From contig NZ_CP128187.1 of assembly GCF_035207705.1 (NCBI RefSeq), positions 558,001 through 622,000 of the forward strand: 64,000 nt of DNA, given 5' to 3'. The stretch is from Maribacter sp. BPC-D8. Lineage in GTDB: Bacteria > Bacteroidota > Bacteroidia > Flavobacteriales > Flavobacteriaceae. Below the pieces are notes generated by a model. It was not told the DNA's origin. It saw only the letters and a list, made by a program, of their open reading frames with translations, and did no database searches. This document shows, piece after piece, positions 1 to 8,540 of this stretch (the stretch's first letter is position 1; the number at the start of each line of letters is the position of its first letter). The translations under genes and the position numbers were made by a program.

Positions 1-714
1 AGCGACGCCTATTTTAAATTTAAACGGGACAGGATTAGTACAGTACCATTACCCGAATTCGCTGCAGAAACAGAAAAGTACCCATATCAGTTTGATGAAC
101 AATTATTAGTAGAACCAATTCGTTTAGGGGGAGCATCAAACCTAGCTGTGTATCGACAAATGGATAACGGAAAAATTGCAACGGCAACATTATTAAATAG
201 TTATCAGCTTTTGTTGAATGGAAAAAGTGAAGTGTACCGTGGTATTTGGACCACCATTTTAGATAAGATAGCAAAGAAGAAAAGGCAGGTAGTTTCATGG
301 GAGGCCAATACCAAAATTCCAAGAATAGACGAGCCATTTCATTTTGAGGTTCGAACAAATATAGCCGAATTTAGGGTTGTAAATGAAGACAGTATTTCGG
401 TGTCGCTTTTTCAAAAAGCGTTGCTGCCTAGTCACTATTCAGGTACTGTGCATCCAAAGAAAACAGGATGGAATACATTGCAAGTTGAAAATGATAGTAC
501 GAGCTTTTTATACTATGTTTATGACAATAAAGATTGGAGCGCTTTAACAAGTACCGCGAACTTAGCAGCTAATAAAAAGCAATTCGCAAAAGAAACTCAA
601 AAAAATAGAACGGTTGTTGTGGACCGTCCTATTTCTCTATTAGCATTTTATATCCTCTTTCTGTTAGGGGTAGGGTGGTTGTGGCTTTCACCAAAACTAT
701 CCGCCGAAGGCTAA
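1..714 (+). CDS. C-terminal part of unrecognised membrane-anchored protein (5' truncated by window)
   Basis: The reading frame is open from base 1 to the TAA at 712-714, so the true start lies upstream of the window; the GTG at 148 is only an internal codon. About 237 residues are visible. The last ~30 residues contain one hydrophobic segment (LLAFYILFLLGVGWLWL) followed by a short polar tail, so the protein ends with a membrane anchor and the preceding domain probably faces the periplasm. The domain is beta-rich in appearance with no motif I recognise. The next genes run convergently. Function not assigned. Confidence 0.75.
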   Translation, partial: SDAYFKFKRDRISTVPLPEFAAETEKYPYQFDEQLLVEPIRLGGASNLAVYRQMDNGKIATATLLNSYQLLLNGKSEVYRGIWTTILDKIAKKKRQVVSWEANTKIPRIDEPFHFEVRTNIAEFRVVNEDSISVSLFQKALLPSHYSGTVHPKKTGWNTLQVENDSTSFLYYVYDNKDWSALTSTANLAANKKQFAKETQKNRTVVVDRPISLLAFYILFLLGVGWLWLSPKLSAEG

Positions 715-728
715 ATCACTTTATTAAT

Positions 729-1142
729 TTAATGGGGTAATTTATTTTTCACTAATCCGTACACGAAAGTACCTAAAAGTGCTCCGCCAATAACAACAAG
801 AATAGAGTAGTAGCCAGCACCAACAAGCACATACATTGGTCCGGGGCAAGCACCAGCCAACGCCCAGCCTAATCCGAAAATAATACCACCAATTAAATAA
901 CGGGCAACACTTTTCGTTTTAGGGTGTAAATTCATTTCATTGCCACCAATCGCCTTAATCTTATATTTTTTGATGATTTGCACACCAATAATACCGATAG
1001 CAAGGGCAGAGCCGATAATACCATACATGTGGAAGGATCCAAATTGAAACATCTCGTAAATGCGAAACCACGAGGCAGCTTCAGATTTATACATGATGAT
1101 ACCAAAAAATATACCTATGGTTAAATAACTTATATATTTCAT
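729..1142 (-). CDS. YeeE/YedE-type (DUF6691) sulfur-compound transporter half
   Basis: Inner-membrane protein of 137 residues with four hydrophobic segments. It carries the GLGWALAGACPGP signature near residue 94, with the conserved Cys of the YeeE/YedE thiosulfate-uptake family; the family passes thiosulfate or related sulfur anions through Cys relays. It is the second gene of a two-gene operon, one base after the larger half at 1144-1704, and the pair probably forms one transporter. The operon is preceded by a GTAAC-N4-GTTAC operator, shared with the sulfide-oxidation genes of this window. Family assignment is firm; the exact substrate and direction are inferred. Confidence 0.85.
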   Translation of the reverse strand: MKYISYLTIGIFFGIIMYKSEAASWFRIYEMFQFGSFHMYGIIGSALAIGIIGVQIIKKYKIKAIGGNEMNLHPKTKSVARYLIGGIIFGLGWALAGACPGPMYVLVGAGYYSILVVIGGALLGTFVYGLVKNKLPH

Positions 1143-1143
1143 G

Positions 1144-1704
1144 TTAACTGAATATTAGAGGGAATAAAAGATGAATCATAACTAGACCACCAATAAAGAA
1201 ACCGATAACGGCAATTAAAGAAGGTAACTGTAAATTACTTAGTCCAGATATGGCATGCCCGCTGGTACAACCACCGGCATAACGAGCACCAAAACCTACT
1301 AAGAATCCTCCGATAATTAAAACAGCCAATACAAATGGGTCTGAAAGGTTTTCAGTTGCAAAAAGTTCTGTTGGTAAATAAGCTTCGCCAGCGCTATCTA
1401 TTCCGTAATCTGTTGAAAGCTGTTGTGCAACATCAGGATTTATAACTACCTTGTTATCAGACATAAACTGAGAAGCGATAAAGCCGCCAATTACGGCACC
1501 AACCACAACAACTAAATTCCACCGTTGCGCTCTCCAATCGAACTTAAAAAAATCTGAGTATTTGCCTGCACCGCCAATAGAACACATAGTTCTAAGGTTA
1601 GATGACATACCGAATTGTTTACCTGCATAGAGCAGAATAAACATGGTGAGGGCAATTAAAGGTCCGGCCACATACCATGGCCATGGATCATATATTAAAT
1701 TCAT
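1144..1704 (-). CDS. YeeE/YedE family thiosulfate transporter half
   Basis: Inner-membrane protein of 186 residues and first gene of the pair with 729-1142. The GFGARYAGGCTSGHAISGLS stretch near residue 137 is the diagnostic YeeE/YedE Cys motif. A second Cys (SNLRTMCSIGG) lies near residue 41. Together the two halves equal the length of a full YeeE. Expected role is transport of thiosulfate or another sulfur species across the inner membrane, in keeping with the SQR, persulfide dioxygenase and TsdA genes further right. An extended perfect palindrome at 1753-1786 lies about 50 bases upstream of its ATG. Confidence 0.88.
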   Translation of the reverse strand: MNLIYDPWPWYVAGPLIALTMFILLYAGKQFGMSSNLRTMCSIGGAGKYSDFFKFDWRAQRWNLVVVVGAVIGGFIASQFMSDNKVVINPDVAQQLSTDYGIDSAGEAYLPTELFATENLSDPFVLAVLIIGGFLVGFGARYAGGCTSGHAISGLSNLQLPSLIAVIGFFIGGLVMIHLLFPLIFS

Positions 1705-1732
1705 TATCTATTTAGTTAAAGTCCAAAAGCGC

Positions 1733-1776
1733 TAAAGAAAGCGCAAAGAAAATCATTCTTATGTAACTAAGGTTAC
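1733..1776 (-). promoter_or_regulatory. Crp-type operator and weak -7 box upstream of the YeeE/YedE operon
   Basis: GTAAC-TAAG-GTTAC at 1763-1776 is the core of a longer perfect palindrome with 15-bp arms (1753-1767 and 1772-1786). At the 22-nt spacing seen elsewhere, the minus strand reads TTTCTTTA (1740-1733), a poor match to TAnnTTTG, so the -7 assignment is weak here. The operator itself is a perfect match to the GTAAC class. Confidence 0.7.
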
Positions 1777-1981
1777 ATAAGAATGACATTAACTAAATGA
1801 ATTATAATTTTCTGAACAATTAACCTAATTGCGATAAGAGGTTTAGGCAGTGTAAAATTCTGAAATGCGGTAGGTTATGCGCAATTGATGATTTTTTTCC
1901 TTGTTTTATTATAATAAAAGGTTTTTTACAAATTTAACAAAGCACTAATTACCTTTTAGAGCACATGAATTTAGAATACTA

Positions 1982-2167
1982 CTAATTTTTAATTCCGAAT
2001 GTTTTAAGAATAGTTTCTAATAAGCACCATTTTGTAAAAGCCGACTGTATGATATTTACACCTATAAATACCGTAAACCATAACCAGTTGATATTAACAT
2101 AAACAGCTAATACAACACTCAACAAAACCATTGTACCTACTATAACTCTAAAATATGTGTTTAACAT
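1982..2167 (-). CDS. DUF2892 (YgaP-like transmembrane) protein
   Basis: Small protein of 61 residues with two hydrophobic segments and the pattern N-x2-QSAFTKWCLLE near residue 40, typical of the DUF2892 domain found fused to rhodaneses (YgaP) or free-standing in sulfur clusters. It follows the RND permease by 60 bases on the same strand and is probably the last gene of the TolC-HlyD-RND operon. A role as a membrane partner in sulfane-sulfur handling is inferred from the family's company, not shown by the sequence. A second member lies at 22080-22286. Confidence 0.75.
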   Translation of the reverse strand: MLNTYFRVIVGTMVLLSVVLAVYVNINWLWFTVFIGVNIIQSAFTKWCLLETILKTFGIKN

Positions 2168-2227
2168 GTTGTTCTATTTTTATAAGAATCAACAGCACCA
2201 CTAAAGTGCTGCTGATTACTGATTTTT

Positions 2228-5200
2228 TTATTCATTAATTTCTGTGCTATCCGTAGTTTCTGGATAGTTTTTCTTTTCTATCATATAATACACCAATGGT
2301 ACCACCAATAAGGTAAGAACGGTAGAAACAATAGTACCACCCATCAACGAAATCGCTAGACCTTGAAAAATTGGATCGAATAAGATTACGAATGCTCCAA
2401 TTACAACAGTACCTGCTGTTAATAGAATAGGGGTTGTACGTACCGCCCCAGCTTCAATAGCAGCTTGTTTTATAGGTACACCTTCGGCTAAACGTAGATT
2501 AATGAAATCTATGAGTAGTACCGAATTTCGTACCATGATACCTGCGAGGGCAATCATACCAATAAAAGAAGTAGCGGTAAAAAATGCTCCCATAATCCAG
2601 TGACCTAATATAATTCCAATTAATGATAATGGTATCGCAACCATCATTACTATTGGTGCTTTAAAGTTTTGAAACCATCCTACAATTAAAATATAAATTA
2701 AGATGATGGCACCCATAAAGGCGATACCTAAATCACGGAATACTTCAAGCGTAATTTGCCATTCCCCATCCCATTTAACGGTGTAGTCATCTTCAAACTC
2801 AGGTTGACCTAAGTACATTTCGGTAATCTCATATCCTTTAGGTAAAGCAATTTCTTTAAGCTTTTCTTCCATTCCTAATATCGCGTATGCAGGACTCTCC
2901 AATTCCCCCGCCATATCTGCCATTACATATACCACACGTTTTTGATTTTTGCGGTAAATACTCTTATCACTTATAGTTTCTTTAATATCTACTAAATCGG
3001 CAATAGGCACCATATTACCCTGTTTAGAGGTAATCTTCAATTGAGAAATATCTGTAATAGTCGACTTTTCTTTTTCATCTAAAGCGAGCACCAAACCAAC
3101 TTGGTCGATAGCATTCTCATCATATAAATTTGTGATGGCTCTATTTGATAAAGCCATATTCATGGTATAGGCAATTTGCTGTGGTGCCACGCCATAAAGC
3201 ATTGCTTTCTCTTTGTTAATTTCAAAATTATATTCAGTTTGGTCAGCTTCAACTAGCCAATCGATATCAACAACATCATCAGTATTTTTCAAAATGTCTT
3301 GTACGCTATTCGCAATTTTAATCTGTTCCTCATAATCAGGTCCATATACTTCAGCTACAATTGTAGAAAGTACAGGAGGTCCTGGCGGAACTTCCACCAA
3401 CTTAACATTAGCATTGTATTTAGCAGCTATTTTTTGAATATCTGGTCGTAGTAAACTTGCTATATCATGACTTTGAGCAGAACGTTCATCTTTATCAATA
3501 AGGTTTACTTGAATATCTGCCATATTGCTACCACCACGTAAATCGTAATGGCGCACCAAACCGTTAAAGGTAATAGGGGCAGAGGTACCTACGTAGTTCT
3601 GGTAATTTACAACCTCTGGTCTAGTAGATAGATATTGAGAAATTTCTTGAGCAACTACACCTGTACGTTCAAGGGTGGTGCCTTCGGACATATCAATAAC
3701 CACTTGAAACTCATTTTTGTTGTCAAAAGGCAACATCTTTACAGCTACAGATTTGGTAAAGAACAAAACCATTGATGCCATTAGCATTAAAAAAGTCAGT
3801 CCTAAAAACAACCAGCGTTTTCTTTTGTTTTCAATTAGTGGGCGTTCATATTTATTATAAATTTTATAAATAAAGGTTTCCTCTAATGGTTTCTCTACCT
3901 TTTCAACTTCACCTTTTTTCTCTTTTTCTCTCAAGAAAATATACCCCAAATATGGTGTTATGGTCAAGGCCACAAAAAGTGATAATATCATGGCAATAGA
4001 AGCCCCAATTGGCATAGGTGCCATATATGGGCCCATAAGTCCAGATACAAATGCCATCGGTAGTACAGAGGCAATTACAGTAAACGTTGCTAAAATAGTA
4101 GGGTTACCAACTTCGTTAATAGCATAGAGAGCTGCTTCTTTAAAGGGTAGGCGTTTCATTTTAAAATGCCGGTGCATATTCTCGGCTATAATAATCGAGT
4201 CATCTACCACAATACCTGTTACAAAAACTAAAGCAAATAATGTAATTCTGTTTAATGTATAGTCAAGCATATAATAGCTCAACAACGTCAAAGCAAACGT
4301 AATTGGTACAGACAAGAATACGACCAAACCACCACGCCAGCCCATTGCCAACATCACAACTAATGTTACCGCAATTATAGACCCTATTAAGTGTAATAAA
4401 AGTTCAGAGACTTTATGAGATGCCGTTTCACCATAGTTTCTAGTGATTTCTACATGTACGTCATCTGGTATTAAAGTGGTACGTAAATGTTCAACTTTAT
4501 CAATAACAATGTCCGCAATTTTCATTGCATCGGCACCTTTTCTTTTTGCCACAGAAATAGTTACTGCAGGGTATTCAGATTTGTAATCTGATACCTTATC
4601 GCTTGCCTGACCAAAACCTAATGAAACATAACTTTGAGGAATTTCTGGTCCGTCGATAATACTGGCAATCTGCTTTAAATAAATAGGCTGATTTTGTTGA
4701 ACACCAACAACAAGATTTTCAACATCGGTAACCGAAGCCAAAAAATTGCCGGTATTTACTAAGAACTCGGTATCATTTTTATCAAAACTACCAGAACTTA
4801 ATTGGGCATTATTAGCCTTGATCATTTCAGAAACAGATAAAAAATCTAATCCGCTAGCGGCTAGTTTATCTTTATCTAAAACCACGCGTAATTGACGGTC
4901 TTGATTTCCGATTTTATGGGTAATGGCAACATCATTTACCTTCTTGATTTCACTTTCCAGTTCTTGAGCCATTTGGCTTAACTGATACCCATCATAGTTT
5001 TCGCTCCAAAGGGTAAGGCCGAGCATCGGTACATCATCAATAGCACGGGTTTTTACCAGCGGAAAAGTTACGCCCTGCGGCATAATATCCATATGCTTAT
5101 TGATTTCGTTGTATAACTTTACGAAAGAGCGCTCAATATCTTCGCCCACATAAAACTGAACGATGACCATACCTTGTTCTTTCATCGATGTGGAGTACAC

Positions 5201-5452
5201 ATATTCTACACCTTTAATATTTGAAATTAATTTTTCTAAAGGTTTAATGACCCGCGATTCTACTTCTTCGGGACTCGCGCCAGGGTAGCCTACAAAAATG
5301 TCGGCCATAGGCACATCAATTTGTGGTTCTTCTTCCCTAGGGATTAAAAACGAACTGTACACCCCAATGACCATGAAAACAATCATTAAAAGTACCGTTA
5401 ACTTGCTGCCTATAAATAATTTGGCAATTTTACCAGCTAAACCTTCCTTCAT
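2228..5452 (-). CDS. RND-family efflux permease
   Basis: A 1074-residue inner-membrane permease of the AcrB/HAE type, proton driven, exporting substrates through a tripartite pump. Visible features are the N-terminal segment followed by PREEEPQIDVP, two large periplasmic loops, the transmembrane relay segment VTGIVVDDSIIIAENM with the acidic pair needed for proton transfer, and a repeated C-terminal half ending in a lysine- and glutamate-rich cytoplasmic tail. The adaptor (5577-6659) and TolC (6692-8005) lie upstream on the same strand. The first promoter of the operon carries the GTAAC operator of the sulfide genes, so the pump may respond to sulfide or persulfide stress. Its substrate cannot be read from the sequence. 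Confidence 0.93.
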   Translation of the reverse strand: MKEGLAGKIAKLFIGSKLTVLLMIVFMVIGVYSSFLIPREEEPQIDVPMADIFVGYPGASPEEVESRVIKPLEKLISNIKGVEYVYSTSMKEQGMVIVQFYVGEDIERSFVKLYNEINKHMDIMPQGVTFPLVKTRAIDDVPMLGLTLWSENYDGYQLSQMAQELESEIKKVNDVAITHKIGNQDRQLRVVLDKDKLAASGLDFLSVSEMIKANNAQLSSGSFDKNDTEFLVNTGNFLASVTDVENLVVGVQQNQPIYLKQIASIIDGPEIPQSYVSLGFGQASDKVSDYKSEYPAVTISVAKRKGADAMKIADIVIDKVEHLRTTLIPDDVHVEITRNYGETASHKVSELLLHLIGSIIAVTLVVMLAMGWRGGLVVFLSVPITFALTLLSYYMLDYTLNRITLFALVFVTGIVVDDSIIIAENMHRHFKMKRLPFKEAALYAINEVGNPTILATFTVIASVLPMAFVSGLMGPYMAPMPIGASIAMILSLFVALTITPYLGYIFLREKEKKGEVEKVEKPLEETFIYKIYNKYERPLIENKRKRWLFLGLTFLMLMASMVLFFTKSVAVKMLPFDNKNEFQVVIDMSEGTTLERTGVVAQEISQYLSTRPEVVNYQNYVGTSAPITFNGLVRHYDLRGGSNMADIQVNLIDKDERSAQSHDIASLLRPDIQKIAAKYNANVKLVEVPPGPPVLSTIVAEVYGPDYEEQIKIANSVQDILKNTDDVVDIDWLVEADQTEYNFEINKEKAMLYGVAPQQIAYTMNMALSNRAITNLYDENAIDQVGLVLALDEKEKSTITDISQLKITSKQGNMVPIADLVDIKETISDKSIYRKNQKRVVYVMADMAGELESPAYAILGMEEKLKEIALPKGYEITEMYLGQPEFEDDYTVKWDGEWQITLEVFRDLGIAFMGAIILIYILIVGWFQNFKAPIVMMVAIPLSLIGIILGHWIMGAFFTATSFIGMIALAGIMVRNSVLLIDFINLRLAEGVPIKQAAIEAGAVRTTPILLTAGTVVIGAFVILFDPIFQGLAISLMGGTIVSTVLTLLVVPLVYYMIEKKNYPETTDSTEINE

Positions 5453-5477
5453 TATTTCTTTATTTTATTTGTGTGTT

Positions 5478-5572
5478 CCCACCTGTAAAAGACAGGTGGT
5501 CGGGCTTTTCACTTTTACTCCTCGGCATAAAAAAATGCCTGTGGGGTAACCGCTTCAATCCCTAACCCAGAC
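5478..5572 (-). other. Structured intergenic element between adaptor and permease genes
   Basis: The 124-base gap between the HlyD and RND genes is unusually GC-rich. On the minus strand it holds GGGTTAGGGATTGAAGCGG, a GGCAT...ATGCC hairpin, AAAGCCCGACC, and a CCACCTGT...ACAGGTGG hairpin. I recall similar GGGTTAGGGATTGAAG...AGCCCGAC blocks between genes in other Flavobacteriia genomes, but cannot confirm this here. It could be a dispersed repeat or a structured RNA that adjusts expression of the permease relative to the adaptor. Confidence 0.45.
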
Positions 5573-5576
5573 TCGT

Positions 5577-6659
5577 TTATTGATTTGAGATTTTGGCGCC
5601 GTTGAATAATTTTCCCTCAGCAGAAACTATATATTGCTCATCTGCCGATAGACCAGATAATACTTCTACTTGATCACCAAAAGTTCTACCCAGTCGTAAC
5701 CATCTTAGTAATGCAGTATTGCTTTGACTTACGGTATAGATGCCAGATAGTTGACCTTTCTTAACTATAGCTTCTACTGGAATCATTACAGCAGAACTTG
5801 TTGTTTTTCTTGCAATAGGAAATTGTACGGTAGCGTACATACCAGAAAGTATTTGTACATCTGTTTTGTCTAAAATGACCTTTACCATATACTGTCCGCC
5901 TGTGTTCTTTGAAGACGTACTTACTTCGGTCACTTTTCCTTTTATGCTTTTATTTAATGCTTTGATTTGTACACTAACTTCAGTGTCATTTTTAACAGCA
6001 AGAATTTCAGATTCAGGTACCATGGCAAGCACTTGGTACGAACCAGGAGATTCCACTTCCATCAAAGGCATGCCTGGGTTAGCCATATCACCTGCATTTA
6101 TAAATTTATTGGTGACTACACCGTTAAACGGAGCGCGAATATTCGCATAGCCCATTTGGGCATTGACACCGTTTTTCATTTGCTTGGCAGATTCCACTCT
6201 TGCTTTTGCCATATTGTAATTGGCAGTAATATCATCTAGCTCTTTCTGTGATGCACTATTCTCTTGAAATAATGCAGTAAAACGATTAAAGTCTTTTTCT
6301 GCATTGGTATAGGCAGCTTCAGCTTCAGTAATACCGGCATTTACCTGCGCTAATTGCGCAGAAACATCTGCATTATTAACACTCATTAATAATTGACCTT
6401 TATTTACTTTATCACCAACACCAACATATATTTTATCAACGTACCCCATCATTCTAGTGCTAATGTTTGCACTCTTGGCTGCTTCGATTTTTCCGCTTAC
6501 CGTTAAAAACGGACTGCTACTATCTTCAGAAACAGTTTTTGTTTGAACGGCTACAGCAGGTGAATTATCGACTTCCGCTTTTTTATCATCGTTACCACAA
6601 CTAGAGAACAAGATTGTTGCACCTAAAATAGCTGTGATTATATATTTTTTATTTTTCAT
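5577..6659 (-). CDS. RND periplasmic adaptor (HlyD/MFP) lipoprotein
   Basis: A 360-residue membrane-fusion protein that bridges the RND permease and TolC. The N-terminus is a signal peptide ending in the lipobox ILFSSC (Cys 21), so it is lipid anchored. A biotinyl-lipoyl half (near residues 65-100, YVGVGDKVNKGQLL), a coiled-coil hairpin (about 100-160), the returning lipoyl half (YANIRAPFNGVVTNKF) and a beta-barrel and C-terminal domain follow in the usual order. It lies 32 bases after tolC on the same strand and is separated from the permease by a structured 124-base gap. Efflux substrate unknown. Confidence 0.92.
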   Translation of the reverse strand: MKNKKYIITAILGATILFSSCGNDDKKAEVDNSPAVAVQTKTVSEDSSSPFLTVSGKIEAAKSANISTRMMGYVDKIYVGVGDKVNKGQLLMSVNNADVSAQLAQVNAGITEAEAAYTNAEKDFNRFTALFQENSASQKELDDITANYNMAKARVESAKQMKNGVNAQMGYANIRAPFNGVVTNKFINAGDMANPGMPLMEVESPGSYQVLAMVPESEILAVKNDTEVSVQIKALNKSIKGKVTEVSTSSKNTGGQYMVKVILDKTDVQILSGMYATVQFPIARKTTSSAVMIPVEAIVKKGQLSGIYTVSQSNTALLRWLRLGRTFGDQVEVLSGLSADEQYIVSAEGKLFNGAKISNQ

Positions 6660-6691
6660 CTTTATGAATGGTATTAAGTGATTGTGGTACT

Positions 6692-8005
6692 CTATTCTTT
6701 CGTTAAAAACTGTACATACGCCAAGGCGTAATTATGTTGAAAAATTGTAGCGTAATACTCTAATTGCTTTTGAGAATATTGTGTTTCAGATAGTAATAAA
6801 TCAGTAGTCTTTTCTAAACCTTGCTTAAATCTATTGGTACGGATGCGCAATGATTCTTCAGATTGTTCTAGTGCTAGCTTTGTTAGCTTTAATTTATTTT
6901 GAGCATCTTCAAAACCTCTTTTCGCTTTGTTAAGCTCTAATTGACTTTCAGATTTATACTGCTCTAACTGTAATTTAGATTTATCATACTCCGCCTTGCT
7001 CTTTTGAGATTTTCCAAAACGCTTGCTACCCTCAAAAAGGTTCCATTTTAACTCTGCACCAAATAAATACCCTTGCGCTTGACCTTGAAAAATTTCATCG
7101 TCATGTAACTCATAAGTACCAAAAGCATTTAAACGAGGTAAGAAAGCCATTTGGTCTGCCTTATGCATTTGTCTATATGCTTCGGTAGCAGAATTCATCG
7201 CTAAAATATCTTTTCTGTTTTCAGATAAGTTTACGTTCGTTGTATTAGCATAACTAGTAATTGCAAGTGAATCTGAAGGCTTTAAAATTTCATTCTCATC
7301 AGCATTCATTAATACCGATAAATAGTTGCTTGCATTTAGAATGTTACTTTTTGCGTATTGCAATTGATTATCGATTTCGGTAACTCTTACTTCTACAGAA
7401 AGAACATCAGATTTTTGTAGGTAACCTTGCTTGTAACTATTGTCGGCAATACGCTTATTTTCTAAAGCAGTTTCTTGAGCTTTCTCTAAAACGGTAACGG
7501 TTTTATAAGCAAGTTGTAATTGCATATACGCCTTTTCAACCTCAAGGGCTAAGTAATCTTCTGTACGACCAGACTGTAATTCTGTAGCGGTCAATTTTGC
7601 CTTTGCCGCTTTACGCTGGTAGATGCCATCGAAGTTTATCAATGGTTGTTGTACTTCTACTCGAGTTGCAAAATCTTCGATTTGACGTGGGTCATTTAAT
7701 ACATCTGGATTAAAATCTGCAGCAGTCAAAATTTCTTGATTCAGTTTAGATCCAAATGCCATTAACGGGTTAGTGGTAGCAATACCAGTATGCGATACAC
7801 TAATGTTTGGCAATAGAATAGCATTGGTCTGATTGAAATCACCCTTGGCAACTAACACATCTTGTTCTGCCATTTTCAGTGTATTATTACTTTCTTTTAC
7901 CTTAGTCAGCACTTCATCTTTTGTAATAGATTTTACTTCTTGTGCCAAGCCAGAATAAAAGACGAACAACAATATCCATCCTAGTTTATATTTCATGGTA
8001 TTCAT
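6692..8005 (-). CDS. TolC-family outer-membrane efflux protein
   Basis: Outer-membrane channel of 437 residues and first gene of the RND efflux operon. It has a signal peptide (cleavage after YSGLAQ) and two internally similar halves rich in long amphipathic helices, as in OEP-family trimers; the second half shows the conserved pattern DLLLSETQYSQKQLEYY near residue 407. A promoter with a GTAAC-TAAT-GTTAC operator and a TAATTTTG -7 box sits directly upstream, giving a predicted leader of only about seven bases before this ATG. Confidence 0.92.
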   Translation of the reverse strand: MNTMKYKLGWILLFVFYSGLAQEVKSITKDEVLTKVKESNNTLKMAEQDVLVAKGDFNQTNAILLPNISVSHTGIATTNPLMAFGSKLNQEILTAADFNPDVLNDPRQIEDFATRVEVQQPLINFDGIYQRKAAKAKLTATELQSGRTEDYLALEVEKAYMQLQLAYKTVTVLEKAQETALENKRIADNSYKQGYLQKSDVLSVEVRVTEIDNQLQYAKSNILNASNYLSVLMNADENEILKPSDSLAITSYANTTNVNLSENRKDILAMNSATEAYRQMHKADQMAFLPRLNAFGTYELHDDEIFQGQAQGYLFGAELKWNLFEGSKRFGKSQKSKAEYDKSKLQLEQYKSESQLELNKAKRGFEDAQNKLKLTKLALEQSEESLRIRTNRFKQGLEKTTDLLLSETQYSQKQLEYYATIFQHNYALAYVQFLTKE

Positions 8006-8015
8006 TTATTTGATA

Positions 8016-8059
8016 CAAAATTAGAGCAGTAAAAAAGACTGCACAGTAACTAATGTTAC
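8016..8059 (-). promoter_or_regulatory. Crp-type operator and -7 box of the RND efflux operon
   Basis: GTAAC-TAAT-GTTAC at 8046-8059 is followed on the minus strand, after exactly 22 nt, by TAATTTTG (8023-8016). This is the class II activator layout shared by most operators in the window. Confidence 0.85.
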
Positions 8060-8102
8060 CTAAGAAGATTTGTTGGTAAAAAAAAGTTTCTAAATAAAAA
8101 AA

Positions 8103-8129
8103 AAGGTATTCCCATTACAGAAATACCTT
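8103..8129 (-). terminator. Terminator after the DUF6132 gene
   Basis: Stem AAGGTATT / AATACCTT with a ten-base loop. On the minus strand it is followed by a run of T, 23 bases after the DUF6132 stop codon. It would end the SQR-like operon before the tolC promoter. Confidence 0.7.
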
Positions 8130-8151
8130 CGTTGACTTTTTAAATTGAAAT

Positions 8152-8346
8152 TTATTTTTTAGGAGATTTTACAAATGTATTTGCGAGTAAACCACCCATT
8201 AAACTACCGTATAATGTACTATTTAAAGGTTTTGAAGTTATAGCGCAAGTACCACTTATGCAGCCGATTTCGGCATAGTATAAGTAACCAGCTATAGCGC
8301 CGATGACTATGCCTATAGTAGTTATGAGAATAACTTTTTTATTCAT
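8152..8346 (-). CDS. DUF6132 family small membrane protein
   Basis: A 64-residue protein with two hydrophobic segments flanking a polar loop, EIGCISGTCAITSKP, whose two Cys and AITS pattern are typical of the small DUF6132 family of Bacteroidota. The YGSLMGGLL helix follows. Its ATG shares one base with the stop codon of the 46-residue gene upstream (TAATG, 8348-8344), indicating translational coupling. It is the third gene of the operon that begins with the SQR-like flavoprotein, and a role with sulfur or thiol compounds is inferred only from this position. Confidence 0.75.
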   Translation of the reverse strand: MNKKVILITTIGIVIGAIAGYLYYAEIGCISGTCAITSKPLNSTLYGSLMGGLLANTFVKSPKK

Positions 8347-8486
8347 TAATTATTGACTTTTCTAGTACCGCCATGACCACCGGCCACCACTAGCATTATT
8401 TTGATACTCAACCAGATGAATTTGAAGAATTGAATTATAGGATTCATCATATAAAAACGTTTAGATTTCGATATTCTTTGTGTCAT
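8346..8486 (-). CDS. 46-residue small membrane protein, translationally coupled
   Basis: This gene lies between the SQR-like gene and DUF6132. ATG at 8486 opens a frame of 46 residues: a basic N-terminus (TQRISKSKRF), an amphipathic hydrophobic segment (NPIIQFFKFIWLSIKIMLVV) and a glycine and histidine tail AGGHGGTRKVNN. The stop TAA (8348-8346) overlaps the next ATG by one base. It starts 54 bases after the SQR-like stop codon. The coding nature is supported by the tight coupling and the sensible membrane-protein composition. The function is unknown; peripheral attachment of the SQR to the membrane would be one possibility. Confidence 0.65.
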   Translation of the reverse strand: MTQRISKSKRFYMMNPIIQFFKFIWLSIKIMLVVAGGHGGTRKVNN

Positions 8487-8540
8487 TTTTTTAGATTTTA
8501 AGTGTTATTCTTTCAAGTTTTAAAGATGTCGAACTTGAAA

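Noticed and set aside
5298..5549. Plus-strand frame over the end of the RND gene and the structured gap
   Set aside because: Overlaps the conserved N-terminus of the permease on the other strand and has no family features.
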